In this document: positions 18,958 to 26,357 of the stretch, piece after piece
How the letters are laid out: every line of letters begins with the position of its first letter
Position numbering within the stretch: position 1 is the first letter of the stretch
Notes under the pieces: generated by a model
What the model saw: the letters and a program-made list of their open reading frames with translations, nothing else
Database searches by the model: none
What the model was told of the DNA's origin: nothing
Translations under genes and position numbers: made by a program
From: an uncultured Sphingomonas sp.
Lineage (GTDB): Bacteria; Pseudomonadota; Alphaproteobacteria; Sphingomonadales; Sphingomonadaceae
NCBI GenBank assembly: GCA_913774925.1
Contig: CAJYKB010000047.1
Location: forward strand, 22,713-86,712
Direction: 5' to 3'
DNA length: 64,000 bases

Positions 18958-20079
18958 CTATTCGGTACTCTCGTCCGCCTCGGTCACCCCACCACGCGGC
19001 TGTGCACCGGTCAGCGCGGCGCAGACGTTCTGGATGAGCTGCTGGCGCTCGCGCATCGGGCGGGTCGTATCGCCGATCATCACCGCGATCGCATAGCGCC
19101 GCCCATCGGGCGCGGTCAGAATGCCGACGTCGTTGAACCCGGCGTTGCGCCGTCCCAGCTCCTGCCCGGTGCCGGTCTTGTGCGCCAGCGACCAGCCCGC
19201 CGGCGTCGCGGCGCGCAGCCGGGCGTGGCCGGTGCGCGACGCGGTCATCGTGTCGATCAGGATCCGCGTCGACGTTTCGCTCAGCAATTCGCCGCGCGCC
19301 AGCCGGGCGAGCGCCGCGGTCATTCCCCGGGGCGTCGCGCCATCGGGGGGATTGTCGATATAGCGTTGCATCGCCGCCTGCCGCACCTCGGGCGCGAGCC
19401 GCGCGCGCGCCGCCTCGAACCCGCGGCCCAGGCTCATCGACTGGGTCCAGGTCACGCCCGCGGTCCCGCTCTGCAACAGCCGCTCGCCGGGGCCGAAGCG
19501 GATGCCGGTGATGTCCTTCGCCGCCAGGAAGCGCCGCACCGCGGCGGGCCCGCCGACATATTGCAGCAGCCGGTCGTTGGCGGTGTTGTCGCTCTGCGTC
19601 AGCGCACGCGTCAGCAGCCCGCCGATCGTCGTCTGATAGCCCGCGCCGTTGACCAGCGAAGCGATAGGCTGGTGGAACAGCGTCAGGTCGTCGCGCGTGA
19701 CCAGCACCGGCGTGTCGAGCGTCAGCCGACCCGCATCGCGTTGCGAGAAGACGGTCATCGCGACCCACAATTTGCTGACGCTCTGCTGCGGCAGCGACAG
19801 ATCGCCCCCACTCGACACCACCCAGCCCTCATCGACCGAGCGGATCGCGGCGCCCGCCTTCCCGCCGAAGTCGCGGATCAGCATGTCGACGCGCGCCTGC
19901 AACGCCCGCGGCGGCATCGCCGGTTGCGTCGCCACCGGCGGCGGGGGCAGCGGCACGGATACCAGCGGCGCCGGCGGGGGCGCGGGAATCAGCGCGGATC
20001 CCGCGCCCGCGCCACATCCCGCGATCAGCAGCGATCCGGCGATGACCGCGATCCGGTGGCCCAGAGTCCTGCTATTCAT
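18958..20079 (-). CDS. Lipoprotein with class A beta-lactamase/transpeptidase fold
   Basis: A 373-residue serine hydrolase. The ATG at 20079 opens a lipoprotein signal with lipobox LIAGC, followed by a Pro-rich linker (PAPPPAPLVSVPLPPPP). The fold's three active-site elements are present: SxxK as SVSK, SDN in TQSDNTAND, and KTG in HKTGTGQELG. I do not find the ExxLN element of the omega loop that carries the deacylating glutamate. The corresponding stretch instead leads into a longer insertion before PPDGATPRGMT. It may be a weak or non-hydrolytic penicillin-binding enzyme rather than a true beta-lactamase. No ampR-like regulator is adjacent. Confidence 0.8.
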   Translation of the reverse strand: MNSRTLGHRIAVIAGSLLIAGCGAGAGSALIPAPPPAPLVSVPLPPPPVATQPAMPPRALQARVDMLIRDFGGKAGAAIRSVDEGWVVSSGGDLSLPQQSVSKLWVAMTVFSQRDAGRLTLDTPVLVTRDDLTLFHQPIASLVNGAGYQTTIGGLLTRALTQSDNTANDRLLQYVGGPAAVRRFLAAKDITGIRFGPGERLLQSGTAGVTWTQSMSLGRGFEAARARLAPEVRQAAMQRYIDNPPDGATPRGMTAALARLARGELLSETSTRILIDTMTASRTGHARLRAATPAGWSLAHKTGTGQELGRRNAGFNDVGILTAPDGRRYAIAVMIGDTTRPMRERQQLIQNVCAALTGAQPRGGVTEADESTE

Positions 20080-20245
20080 GTCGTCCGCAACCGCCCCTGC
20101 ATCAGGCGACCCTGTGGCCGTGGGGGCGGAGGTGACAATCCCGTGGAGTCGCCCGCTGCGACGACTGCGCCCGCCCGCACGACGAATGGTGACGACCTCG
20201 CCCGTCATCGGCAGGATGTTGATTCAGGTGGGGTTTGCGCAGCGC

Positions 20246-21817
20246 TCACGGCACCAGCACGGTATCGACCGGCGGATCGACCGCATCCGGATAGTCGAGC
20301 GTGTAATGCAGGCCGCGGCTTTCCTTGCGGTGCAAGGCGGAGCGCACGATCAGGTCCGCGGTCTGGAGCAGGTTGCGCAGCTCGATCAGATCCGGGGTGA
20401 CGCGGAAATGGCCGTAATAATCCTCGATCTCCGAGCGCAGCAGGTCGATGCGATGCTTCGCACGCTCCAGCCGCTTTGTGGTGCGCACGATGCCAACGTA
20501 ATTCCACATGAAGCGGCGAATCTCGGTCCAGTTCTGCTTGATGACCACCTCCTCGTCGGAATCGGTCACACGGCTCTCGTCCCACGCCCGGATCGCGGGC
20601 ACCGGCGGCAGCGCGTCCCAATGGCCTGCGATATGCCGCGCCGCCGCCTCGCCGAAGACGAAGCATTCCAGCAGCGAGTTGGACGCGAGGCGATTGGCGC
20701 CGTGCAGCCCCGACTGCGTGCACTCGCCCGCTGCATAGAGCCCCGGCAGGTCGGTGCGCCCGTCGCGGTCCACCACCACCCCGCCGCAGGTATAATGCTG
20801 CGCCGGCACCACCGGGATCGGCGAGGTCGTCATGTCGATCCCCAGCCCCAGCAGCTTTTCGTGGATGTTGGGGAAGTGCGCGCGCACGAAGTCCGCGGGC
20901 ATGTGACTGATGTCGAGATGAACGAAGTCGAGGCCGTAGCGCTTGATCTCGGCATCGATCGCGCGCGCCACGACGTCGCGCGGCGCCAGTTCCAGCCGCT
21001 CGTCATATTCGGGCATGAAGCGCTTGCCCGTGACGGGATTGATGAGCCGCCCGCCCTCGCCGCGCACCGCCTCGGTGATGAGGAAGTTCTTGACCTCCAG
21101 ATGGTAGAGGCAGGTCGGGTGGAATTGCATGAATTCCATGTTTGATACCCGCGCCCCCGCCCGCCACGCCATCGCGATCCCGTCACCCGTCGCACCGCGC
21201 GGCGCGGTGGAGAACAGATAGGTCCGCCCCGCCCCGCCCGTCGCCAACACCGTGGCACGCGCGGTGTGCAGGTTCACGCGACCGGTGCGCCGATCGATCG
21301 CATAGACGCCCCAGACGTTGCCCGCGCCCGAATAGCGCTCCTCGTGCCGGCTGGTGGCCAGGTCGATCGCGACCTGATCGGGCACCAGCGTGATGTTGGG
21401 GTGCGCTTCCGCCGCCTTCTGCAGCGCCTCCTGCACCGCCCAGCCGGTCGCGTCGGCGACATGGACGATGCGACGGTGCGAATGTCCGCCCTCGCGCGTC
21501 AGGTGGAGCGCGCCCGCTTCCTTCGCGAAGGGGACGCCCAGCTGTTCCAGCCGCTCGATCGCAGCCGGCGCGCGTTCGACCACGAACTCGACGGTCGCGC
21601 GGTCGTTGAGTCCCGCGCCAGCGATCATCGTGTCGCTGACGTGATTCTCGAACGTGTCGCCCGGCTCCAGCACCGCGGCGATCCCGCCCTGTGCCCAGGC
21701 GGTCGACCCGTCGTTGAGCGCGCCTTTTGCCAGCACCGTCACCTTGAAGCGATCGGCCAGGTTCAGCGCCGCGGTCAGCCCGGCCGCGCCCGAGCCGACG
21801 ATCAGGACGTCGCTCAT
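20246..21817 (-). CDS. nadB: L-aspartate oxidase
   Basis: A 523-residue FAD enzyme that converts aspartate to iminoaspartate, the first step of NAD biosynthesis. The dinucleotide-binding motif VGSGAAGLTAALNLA is at the N-terminus, with STAWAQGGIAAV and the C-terminal helical domain of the succinate dehydrogenase/fumarate reductase flavoprotein family. The substrate-binding HGANRLASNSLLE segment is intact. The start overlaps the end of an ABC ATPase gene by four bases (ATGA), so they are co-translated. nadA and nadC are not in the window. Confidence 0.96.
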   Translation of the reverse strand: MSDVLIVGSGAAGLTAALNLADRFKVTVLAKGALNDGSTAWAQGGIAAVLEPGDTFENHVSDTMIAGAGLNDRATVEFVVERAPAAIERLEQLGVPFAKEAGALHLTREGGHSHRRIVHVADATGWAVQEALQKAAEAHPNITLVPDQVAIDLATSRHEERYSGAGNVWGVYAIDRRTGRVNLHTARATVLATGGAGRTYLFSTAPRGATGDGIAMAWRAGARVSNMEFMQFHPTCLYHLEVKNFLITEAVRGEGGRLINPVTGKRFMPEYDERLELAPRDVVARAIDAEIKRYGLDFVHLDISHMPADFVRAHFPNIHEKLLGLGIDMTTSPIPVVPAQHYTCGGVVVDRDGRTDLPGLYAAGECTQSGLHGANRLASNSLLECFVFGEAAARHIAGHWDALPPVPAIRAWDESRVTDSDEEVVIKQNWTEIRRFMWNYVGIVRTTKRLERAKHRIDLLRSEIEDYYGHFRVTPDLIELRNLLQTADLIVRSALHRKESRGLHYTLDYPDAVDPPVDTVLVP

Positions 21818-22734
21818 GCCGCGCCGCGCGTCAGGCTGAGGAACACGTCCTCCAGATCGGCTTCCTTGGTCGAAACGTCGACGATCCCGAGACCGCTGGC
21901 CTGCACCGCGCCCAGCACCTCGCCGGCGTTCACCCGGTCCTTGGAATAGGTGATCTCCAGCACGCGTGTGCCCTTCAGCACCACCTTATCGAAGCAGATC
22001 GCGCGCGGCGGGCTGTCAACGTCACGATCGACCGTGACCGAGACGATCTTCTCCTGCGCCTTGCCCAGCAGCTCGCGCGTCAATTCGTTGGCGACCACGC
22101 GGCCGTGGTTGATGATCGCGATCCGGTCGCAGAGCTCCTCCGCCTCTTCCAGATAGTGCGTCGTCAGGACCACCGTGACCCCGGCGTCGTTGAGGCTGCG
22201 GACATAGCTCCACAGCTGCTGGCGCAGTTCGATGTCGACGCCCGCGGTCGGCTCGTCCAGCACCAGCACGGGCGGCGAATGCACCATCGCTTTGGCCACC
22301 ATCAGACGCCGCTTCATGCCGCCCGACAGCGTGCGCGCATAGGCCTTCGCCTTGTCCTCCAGATGCACCGCGCGCAGCAATTCCATCGATCGCCGCTGCG
22401 CCTTGGGCACGCCGTACAGCCCCGCCTGGATCTCCAGCGTCTCGAGCGGCGTGAAGAAGGGGTCGAACAGGATCTCCTGGTTGACGATCCCGATCGACGC
22501 CTTGGCGTTGCGGGGATGCGCATCGATGTCGAAGCCCCAGATCGAAGCGGTGCCGCTGGTCTTGTTCACCAGCCCCGCCAGGATATTGATGAGCGTCGAT
22601 TTGCCCGCGCCATTGGGGCCGAGCAACCCGAAGATGCTCCCGCGCGGCACGTCGAACGACACGCCGTCCAGCGCGCGCTTGCCCCCCTGATAGGTCTTGC
22701 ACAGGTCGTGGATGGCGATCGCGGCGTCGGTCAT
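21814..22734 (-). CDS. ABC transporter ATP-binding protein (no permease visible)
   Basis: A 306-residue ABC-2 type ATPase of the NodI/DrrA/CcmA-like group. It has Walker A (LLGPNGAGKSTLIN), signature TLSGGMKRRLMVAKAM, Walker B VLVLDEPTAGVD and the H-loop LTTHYLEEAEEL. A C-terminal extension of about 90 residues follows, as in exporters of drugs or polysaccharides. I choose the ATG at 22734 over the upstream ORF-track start because the family begins right there (IAIHDLCKTYQGG). The gene downstream is nadB, not a permease, so its membrane partner must be elsewhere. Confidence 0.88.
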   Translation of the reverse strand: MTDAAIAIHDLCKTYQGGKRALDGVSFDVPRGSIFGLLGPNGAGKSTLINILAGLVNKTSGTASIWGFDIDAHPRNAKASIGIVNQEILFDPFFTPLETLEIQAGLYGVPKAQRRSMELLRAVHLEDKAKAYARTLSGGMKRRLMVAKAMVHSPPVLVLDEPTAGVDIELRQQLWSYVRSLNDAGVTVVLTTHYLEEAEELCDRIAIINHGRVVANELTRELLGKAQEKIVSVTVDRDVDSPPRAICFDKVVLKGTRVLEITYSKDRVNAGEVLGAVQASGLGIVDVSTKEADLEDVFLSLTRGAA

Positions 22735-22821
22735 GCCCCCGACGTAGGCCGCCGCCGGTATGATGCCAATCCTCTCGCGAAGGATTGTCGCGTCCATCAT
22801 CGCTTGCTAATCGCTTGCGCC

Positions 22822-23058
22822 ATGCTGCCGCCGCCCGAAGTCATCCGCGTTTCGCAACCCCGCGTCGCTTGCGACGGTGCGACCGACATCCCCGGCGGTG
22901 CCGCGCTCGGTCACCCGCGCGTTTGGCTCCAGATCGACGAGCACGGCTATATCGACTGCGGCTATTGCGACCGCCGGTTCGTCCTGATCGGCGGCGCCGC
23001 GGACGGTATCGATCCCGCGACGCTGCCTGACATCTCCGAGGGGTCGAGCCCGCAGTAG
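22822..23058 (+). CDS. Zinc-finger protein of the zf-CHCC (NDUFS6-like) family
   Basis: A 78-residue protein with the CHCC zinc-binding pattern: Cys in RVACDGA, His in LGHPRVWLQI, and the pair in IDCGYCDRRFVL. This matches the domain shared with the NDUFS6 subunit of respiratory complex I. Free-standing bacterial versions are widespread in alphaproteobacteria and their exact role is unsettled. The ATG at 22822 is the only sensible start, and the long ORF-track extension is antisense to the ABC ATPase gene. It is followed closely by tldD. Confidence 0.88.
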   Translation: MLPPPEVIRVSQPRVACDGATDIPGGAALGHPRVWLQIDEHGYIDCGYCDRRFVLIGGAADGIDPATLPDISEGSSPQ

Positions 23059-23091
23059 TAACGTGCGGAGATCGCGCCTATCTTGGTGCAC

Positions 23092-24510
23092 ATGACCGAT
23101 CCCCGTTCCTTCCTCTATCGCGACACGCTGGACCCCGAAGCGGCGCAGCGCCTGACCGCGTCGGTGCTGGCCAAGGCCGACGACGGCGAGCTGTTCCTGC
23201 AATATCGCAAGGCGGAGGCGTTCGGGTTCGACGATGGGCGGCTGAAGACGGCCAGCTACGACACCAACGCCGGCTTCGGGCTGCGCGCAGTCTCGGGCGA
23301 GATGACCGCCTTCGCGCATGCCAACGAGCTGTCGGAGGCCGCGATCCGCCGCGCCGGCGAGACGATGGCGCTGATCGATCCCTCCGCTCAGCCGAAGGCC
23401 GCGCCGCCGGTGCGCACCAACGCGCGGCTCTATACCGATGCCGACCCACTCGACCTGCTCCCCTTCGCCGACAAGGTGAACCTGTGCCAGACGATCGACG
23501 CCGCCGCGCGTGCGCGCGACCCGCGCGTGGCGCAGGTGTCGGTCGGGCTGTCCGGCACGTGGAGCGTGGTGGAGGTGGTCCGCCCCGACGGCTTCGTCGT
23601 CACCGACGTGCGTCCGCTGGTGCGGCTCAACATCTCGATCGTGGCGGAAGAGAACGGGCGGCGCGAGACCGGCTCGTTCGGCATCGGCGGACGCTACCTC
23701 TACGACCGCCTGTTCGACCCCGCGACCTGGAACCGCGGCATCGACGAGGCGCTGGCACAGGCGCTGGTCAATCTCGACGCCGTCGATGCGCCCGCGGGCG
23801 AGATGACCGTGCTGCTGGGGCCGGGCTGGCCCGGCGTGCTGCTGCACGAGGCGATCGGGCACGGGTTGGAGGGCGACTTCAACCGCAAGGGCACGTCCGC
23901 TTTCTCAGGCCGGATCGGCGAGCAGGTCGCGGCGCGCGGCGTCACCGTGGTGGACGACGGCGCGATCGCGAATCGTCGCGGCAGCCTGACGATCGACGAC
24001 GAGGGCACGCCCACGCGAGAGACGATCCTGATCGAGGACGGTTTCCTGCGCGGCTACATGCAGGACCGCCTCAACGCGCGGCTGATGGGGGTCGAGCCGA
24101 CCGGCAACGGCCGCCGCGAAAGCTATGCCCACGCCCCCATGCCGCGCATGACCAACACCTTCATGAAGGCCGGGCAGGACGAACCTGCCGAGCTGCTCGC
24201 CCGCGTGAAGAAGGGCATCTTCGCCAAGTCGTTCGGCGGCGGGCAGGTCGACATCGTCTCGGGCAAGTTCGTCTTTTCCTGCACCGAGGCGTATCTGGTC
24301 GAGGACGGGAAGATCGGCACGCCGATCAAGGGCGCGACGCTGATCGGCGACGGCCCCAGCGTGCTGACCAAGGTACAGGGCGTCGGCAACGACTTCGCGC
24401 TGGACGAGGGCATCGGCGTCTGCGGCAAGGGTGGACAGAGCGTGCCCGCGGGCGTGGGTCAGCCGACGCTGCTGGTCGGCGGGCTGACGGTGGGCGGCAC
24501 GGCGGCTTAG
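23092..24510 (+). CDS. tldD: Metalloprotease TldD
   Basis: A 472-residue subunit of the TldD/TldE (PmbA) protease, which degrades unfolded peptides and matures some peptide products such as microcins. The zinc site HExxxH is present as LLHEAIGHGLEGD, and the C-terminal catalytic region (GEXMPA-type GVGNDFALDEGIGVCGKGGQS) is intact. TldD is the subunit carrying the zinc, and its partner tldE is not in this window. The ATG at 23092 is preferred over TTG and GTG three and two codons upstream. Its last codon overlaps the stop of the ccdB gene on the other strand. Confidence 0.95.
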   Translation: MTDPRSFLYRDTLDPEAAQRLTASVLAKADDGELFLQYRKAEAFGFDDGRLKTASYDTNAGFGLRAVSGEMTAFAHANELSEAAIRRAGETMALIDPSAQPKAAPPVRTNARLYTDADPLDLLPFADKVNLCQTIDAAARARDPRVAQVSVGLSGTWSVVEVVRPDGFVVTDVRPLVRLNISIVAEENGRRETGSFGIGGRYLYDRLFDPATWNRGIDEALAQALVNLDAVDAPAGEMTVLLGPGWPGVLLHEAIGHGLEGDFNRKGTSAFSGRIGEQVAARGVTVVDDGAIANRRGSLTIDDEGTPTRETILIEDGFLRGYMQDRLNARLMGVEPTGNGRRESYAHAPMPRMTNTFMKAGQDEPAELLARVKKGIFAKSFGGGQVDIVSGKFVFSCTEAYLVEDGKIGTPIKGATLIGDGPSVLTKVQGVGNDFALDEGIGVCGKGGQSVPAGVGQPTLLVGGLTVGGTAA

Positions 24511-24815
24511 AAGCCGGAGATTAGCCGGTCCAGCGCGGCGCCGATCTCATATTCATATGCTTTCAGCGACTGTACTGGCTTGCCTAGAACAGTAGAGGAG
24601 ACGGCAGCAGCAAGGTGCGTCAACATGATGCGCTCCGTCCCATCGATCCGAAAGGTTGGATTAAGACGGCTGTCCGCCTTTTTCCGTCGCAACGAGCCTG
24701 CTTCGATGTCATCGAGCGGAACGACGAAACGGCTATTCAAGCCGGCTAGTACGTTGGCTTGGCAATCGAGCAGATAGCGGCCATCCCCCGTGAGGTAGAC
24801 GTCAAACTTAGCCAT
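24507..24815 (-). CDS. ccdB: Type II toxin, CcdB family
   Basis: A 102-residue protein with the CcdB fold signature: a short N-terminal strand (MAKFDVYLTGDGRYLLDCQANVL), then SRFVVPLDDIE, and a C-terminal helix ending EIGAALDRLISGF. CcdB toxins poison DNA gyrase by binding GyrA; the last residues, which include Trp-Gly-Ile in the F-plasmid toxin, are Ser-Gly-Phe here. The ATG overlaps the ccdA stop as TAATG, the usual arrangement for antitoxin-first coupling. The base composition is visibly more AT-rich than the neighbours, suggesting transfer. Its stop codon overlaps that of tldD. Confidence 0.9.
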   Translation of the reverse strand: MAKFDVYLTGDGRYLLDCQANVLAGLNSRFVVPLDDIEAGSLRRKKADSRLNPTFRIDGTERIMLTHLAAAVSSTVLGKPVQSLKAYEYEIGAALDRLISGF

Positions 24816-25060
24816 TAGAACAGTCGGTATTTTTCGAGCGGAAGACCGTTCTCTTCAACCCACTTGTTATTGGCCTCTATCCACTCTCGATTCTCCTCCT
24901 GCCAGCGGCGATCACGTTCTGCCTTTGCGGCCGCGCGAATGGCGACCTCGCTGACTTCGGAGAGGTTCACACCCATTTCACGCGCCGCCGCGATGACGCC
25001 GCTGTCGATCGACATGTTCACCGACTTGCGCTTGCCGGAAGCGATGGGATCGTGTCTCAT
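24815..25060 (-). CDS. ccdA: Type II antitoxin, CcdA family
   Basis: An 81-residue antitoxin. The N-terminal part (RKSVNMSIDSGVIAAAREMGVNLSEV) is the ribbon-helix-helix DNA-binding domain. The charged C-terminal tail (WQEENREWIEANNKWVEENGLP) is the flexible segment that wraps the toxin, and it ends in the characteristic YRLF. An AAGGGAA ribosome-binding site precedes the ATG. Like other CcdA proteins it should repress its own promoter together with CcdB. The divergent gene at 25104 begins 43 bases upstream, so the operator must be compact. Confidence 0.92.
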   Translation of the reverse strand: MRHDPIASGKRKSVNMSIDSGVIAAAREMGVNLSEVSEVAIRAAAKAERDRRWQEENREWIEANNKWVEENGLPLEKYRLF

Positions 25061-25103
25061 GTTCCCTTGCTATGCGCATCCCACATGCGCGTCAACGGAG
25101 CGC

Positions 25104-25667
25104 ATGATGGAGTTCTTCGCCGCCCTCACCCCCGACCACCGCGCCTTCATCGCGAAACAGCCGGTGTTCTTCGTCGCCACCGCAGCGGACGGCGCACGGA
25201 TCAACCTCAGTCCCAAGGGGATGGACAGTTTCCGCGTGCTGGACGACGCCACCGTCGCCTATCTCGACGTCGCCGGCTCGGGGAACGAGACCAACGCGCA
25301 TCTGCTGGCGGATGGGCGTATCACGATCATGTTCTGCGCTTTCGACAATCCCGCGCTGATCTTCCGCATCTATGGGCGTGGTCGCCCGGTGCTGCCGCAG
25401 GACGACGAATGGGCATCGCTGGCGCCGCGCTTCACGTTGCTGCCGGGGACGCGCCAGATCTTCGTCGTCGCGATCGATCAGGTGCAGACGTCGTGCGGCT
25501 GGGGTGTGCCCTATATGGCGTTCGAGCGCGAGCGCGAGACGCTGTCCAAATATCATGAGAAGCATGGCGATGCGACGCGCTTCGCCAAATATGCGGTGCG
25601 CACGCAGAGCATCGATGGCCTGCCCGTGCGCAATCCGACCGTGCCGCCCCCCGTCTCGGCCGGCTGA
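25104..25667 (+). CDS. Pyridoxamine 5'-phosphate oxidase-fold protein
   Basis: A 187-residue flavin-binding split-barrel protein. It starts MMEFFAALTPDHRAFI and shows FVATAADGARINLSPKG, which is the usual FMN-phosphate region of this fold, followed by VAYLDVAGSGNETNAHL. Members bind FMN, F420 or heme and act as small-molecule reductases or oxidases. The precise reaction here is unknown, and it lacks the C-terminal pieces of true PdxH. An AACGGAGCGC ribosome-binding site supports the ATG at 25104. The stop overlaps the start of the DUF2007 gene by one base (TGATG). Confidence 0.85.
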   Translation: MMEFFAALTPDHRAFIAKQPVFFVATAADGARINLSPKGMDSFRVLDDATVAYLDVAGSGNETNAHLLADGRITIMFCAFDNPALIFRIYGRGRPVLPQDDEWASLAPRFTLLPGTRQIFVVAIDQVQTSCGWGVPYMAFERERETLSKYHEKHGDATRFAKYAVRTQSIDGLPVRNPTVPPPVSAG

Positions 25668-25867
25668 TGGCGCTGGTCGAACTCGGCCGCTACGACCGCA
25701 ATCTCGCCAACATCCTGGTGTCGCGGCTGGAGGCGGACGGCATCCCCGCGCTCGCGTTCGACGGCGGCGCTTCGATCGCGGACGGCAGCTGGCTGCTGAT
25801 CCCGGTGCGCGTCATGGTGGATGAAGCCGATCTCGCCGATGCGATGGCCATAGCGAGCGCTGCCTAA
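25667..25867 (+). CDS. DUF2007-type small protein
   Basis: A 66-residue protein of the DUF2007 group (sometimes called putative signal-transducing proteins, related in fold to PII-like ferredoxin folds). Visible are VELGRYDRNLANILVSRLEADGIPA, the standard first helix, and VPVRVMVDEADLADAMAI near the C-terminus. It is translationally coupled to the PNPOx-like gene, sharing one base with that gene's stop. Biological role unknown. The glnK sigma-54 promoter begins about 90 bases downstream. Confidence 0.82.
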   Translation: MALVELGRYDRNLANILVSRLEADGIPALAFDGGASIADGSWLLIPVRVMVDEADLADAMAIASAA

Positions 25868-25958
25868 AAATCGGGCAGCGGTGCCGCGCTGCACAATTTT
25901 TACATTGCGTTAGGCTTTTTCCACCGCGCTCAACGGCAATCCCACCCCTTGGTTCCAT

Positions 25959-25976
25959 CTGGCACGACGTTTGCGA
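25959..25976 (+). promoter_or_regulatory. Sigma-54 promoter of glnK-amtB
   Basis: CTGGCACGACGTTTGCGA fits the -24/-12 consensus almost perfectly: TGGCAC at 25960-25965 and TTGC at 25971-25974, with the conserved GG and GC 12 bases apart. It ends about 33 bases before the glnK ATG, leaving a short leader. A partial NtrC-like half-site (TGCAC) lies upstream, but I do not see a complete palindromic enhancer. Confidence 0.93.
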
Positions 25977-26008
25977 AGCACCTGCCGGACTATCCGGAAG
26001 GGGGCGCG

Positions 26009-26347
26009 ATGAAACTGGTCATTGCCATCATCAAACCGTTCAAGCTCGACGAGGTGCGCGAGGCGCTGACCGCGGTCGGCGTGGCGGGGATGACGGTGTC
26101 GGAGGTGAAGGGCTTCGGTCGGCAGAAGGGCCAGACCGAGATCTATCGCGGCGCCGAATACAGCACCAACATGGTGCCCAAGATCAAGATCGAGGTCGTC
26201 TGCGGCAGCGACGTCGCGGACCGCGTGGTCGAGGCGGTGCAGGCCGCCGCGAGCACGGGCGCGATCGGCGATGGCAAGATCTTCGTGCTGGATGTCGGGC
26301 AGGCGGTCCGCATCCGTACCGGCGAAACCGACGATACCGCACTCTGA
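26009..26347 (+). CDS. glnK: Nitrogen regulatory PII protein (GlnK/GlnB)
   Basis: A 112-residue trimeric PII signal protein that senses 2-oxoglutarate, ATP/ADP and glutamine status. The T-loop carries the uridylylation site Tyr51 within YRGAEYSTN, and the C-terminal signature KIFVLDVGQAVRIRTGE is intact. The ATG at 26009 follows GGAAGGGGG. Being next to amtB and behind a sigma-54 promoter marks it as the GlnK paralogue, which blocks the ammonium channel when nitrogen is ample. It is ten bases upstream of amtB in the same operon. Confidence 0.96.
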   Translation: MKLVIAIIKPFKLDEVREALTAVGVAGMTVSEVKGFGRQKGQTEIYRGAEYSTNMVPKIKIEVVCGSDVADRVVEAVQAAASTGAIGDGKIFVLDVGQAVRIRTGETDDTAL

Positions 26348-26357
26348 GGGGGGTGAG

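Noticed and set aside
16029-19037. 1002-residue plus-strand ORF
   Set aside because: Antisense shadow of polA in GC-rich DNA. The polA motifs on the other strand are complete, and this frame has no recognisable domain.
21814-22734. ABC operon with a permease
   Set aside because: The gene downstream is nadB and the divergent one is a zinc-finger protein; no multi-span permease is next to the ATPase.
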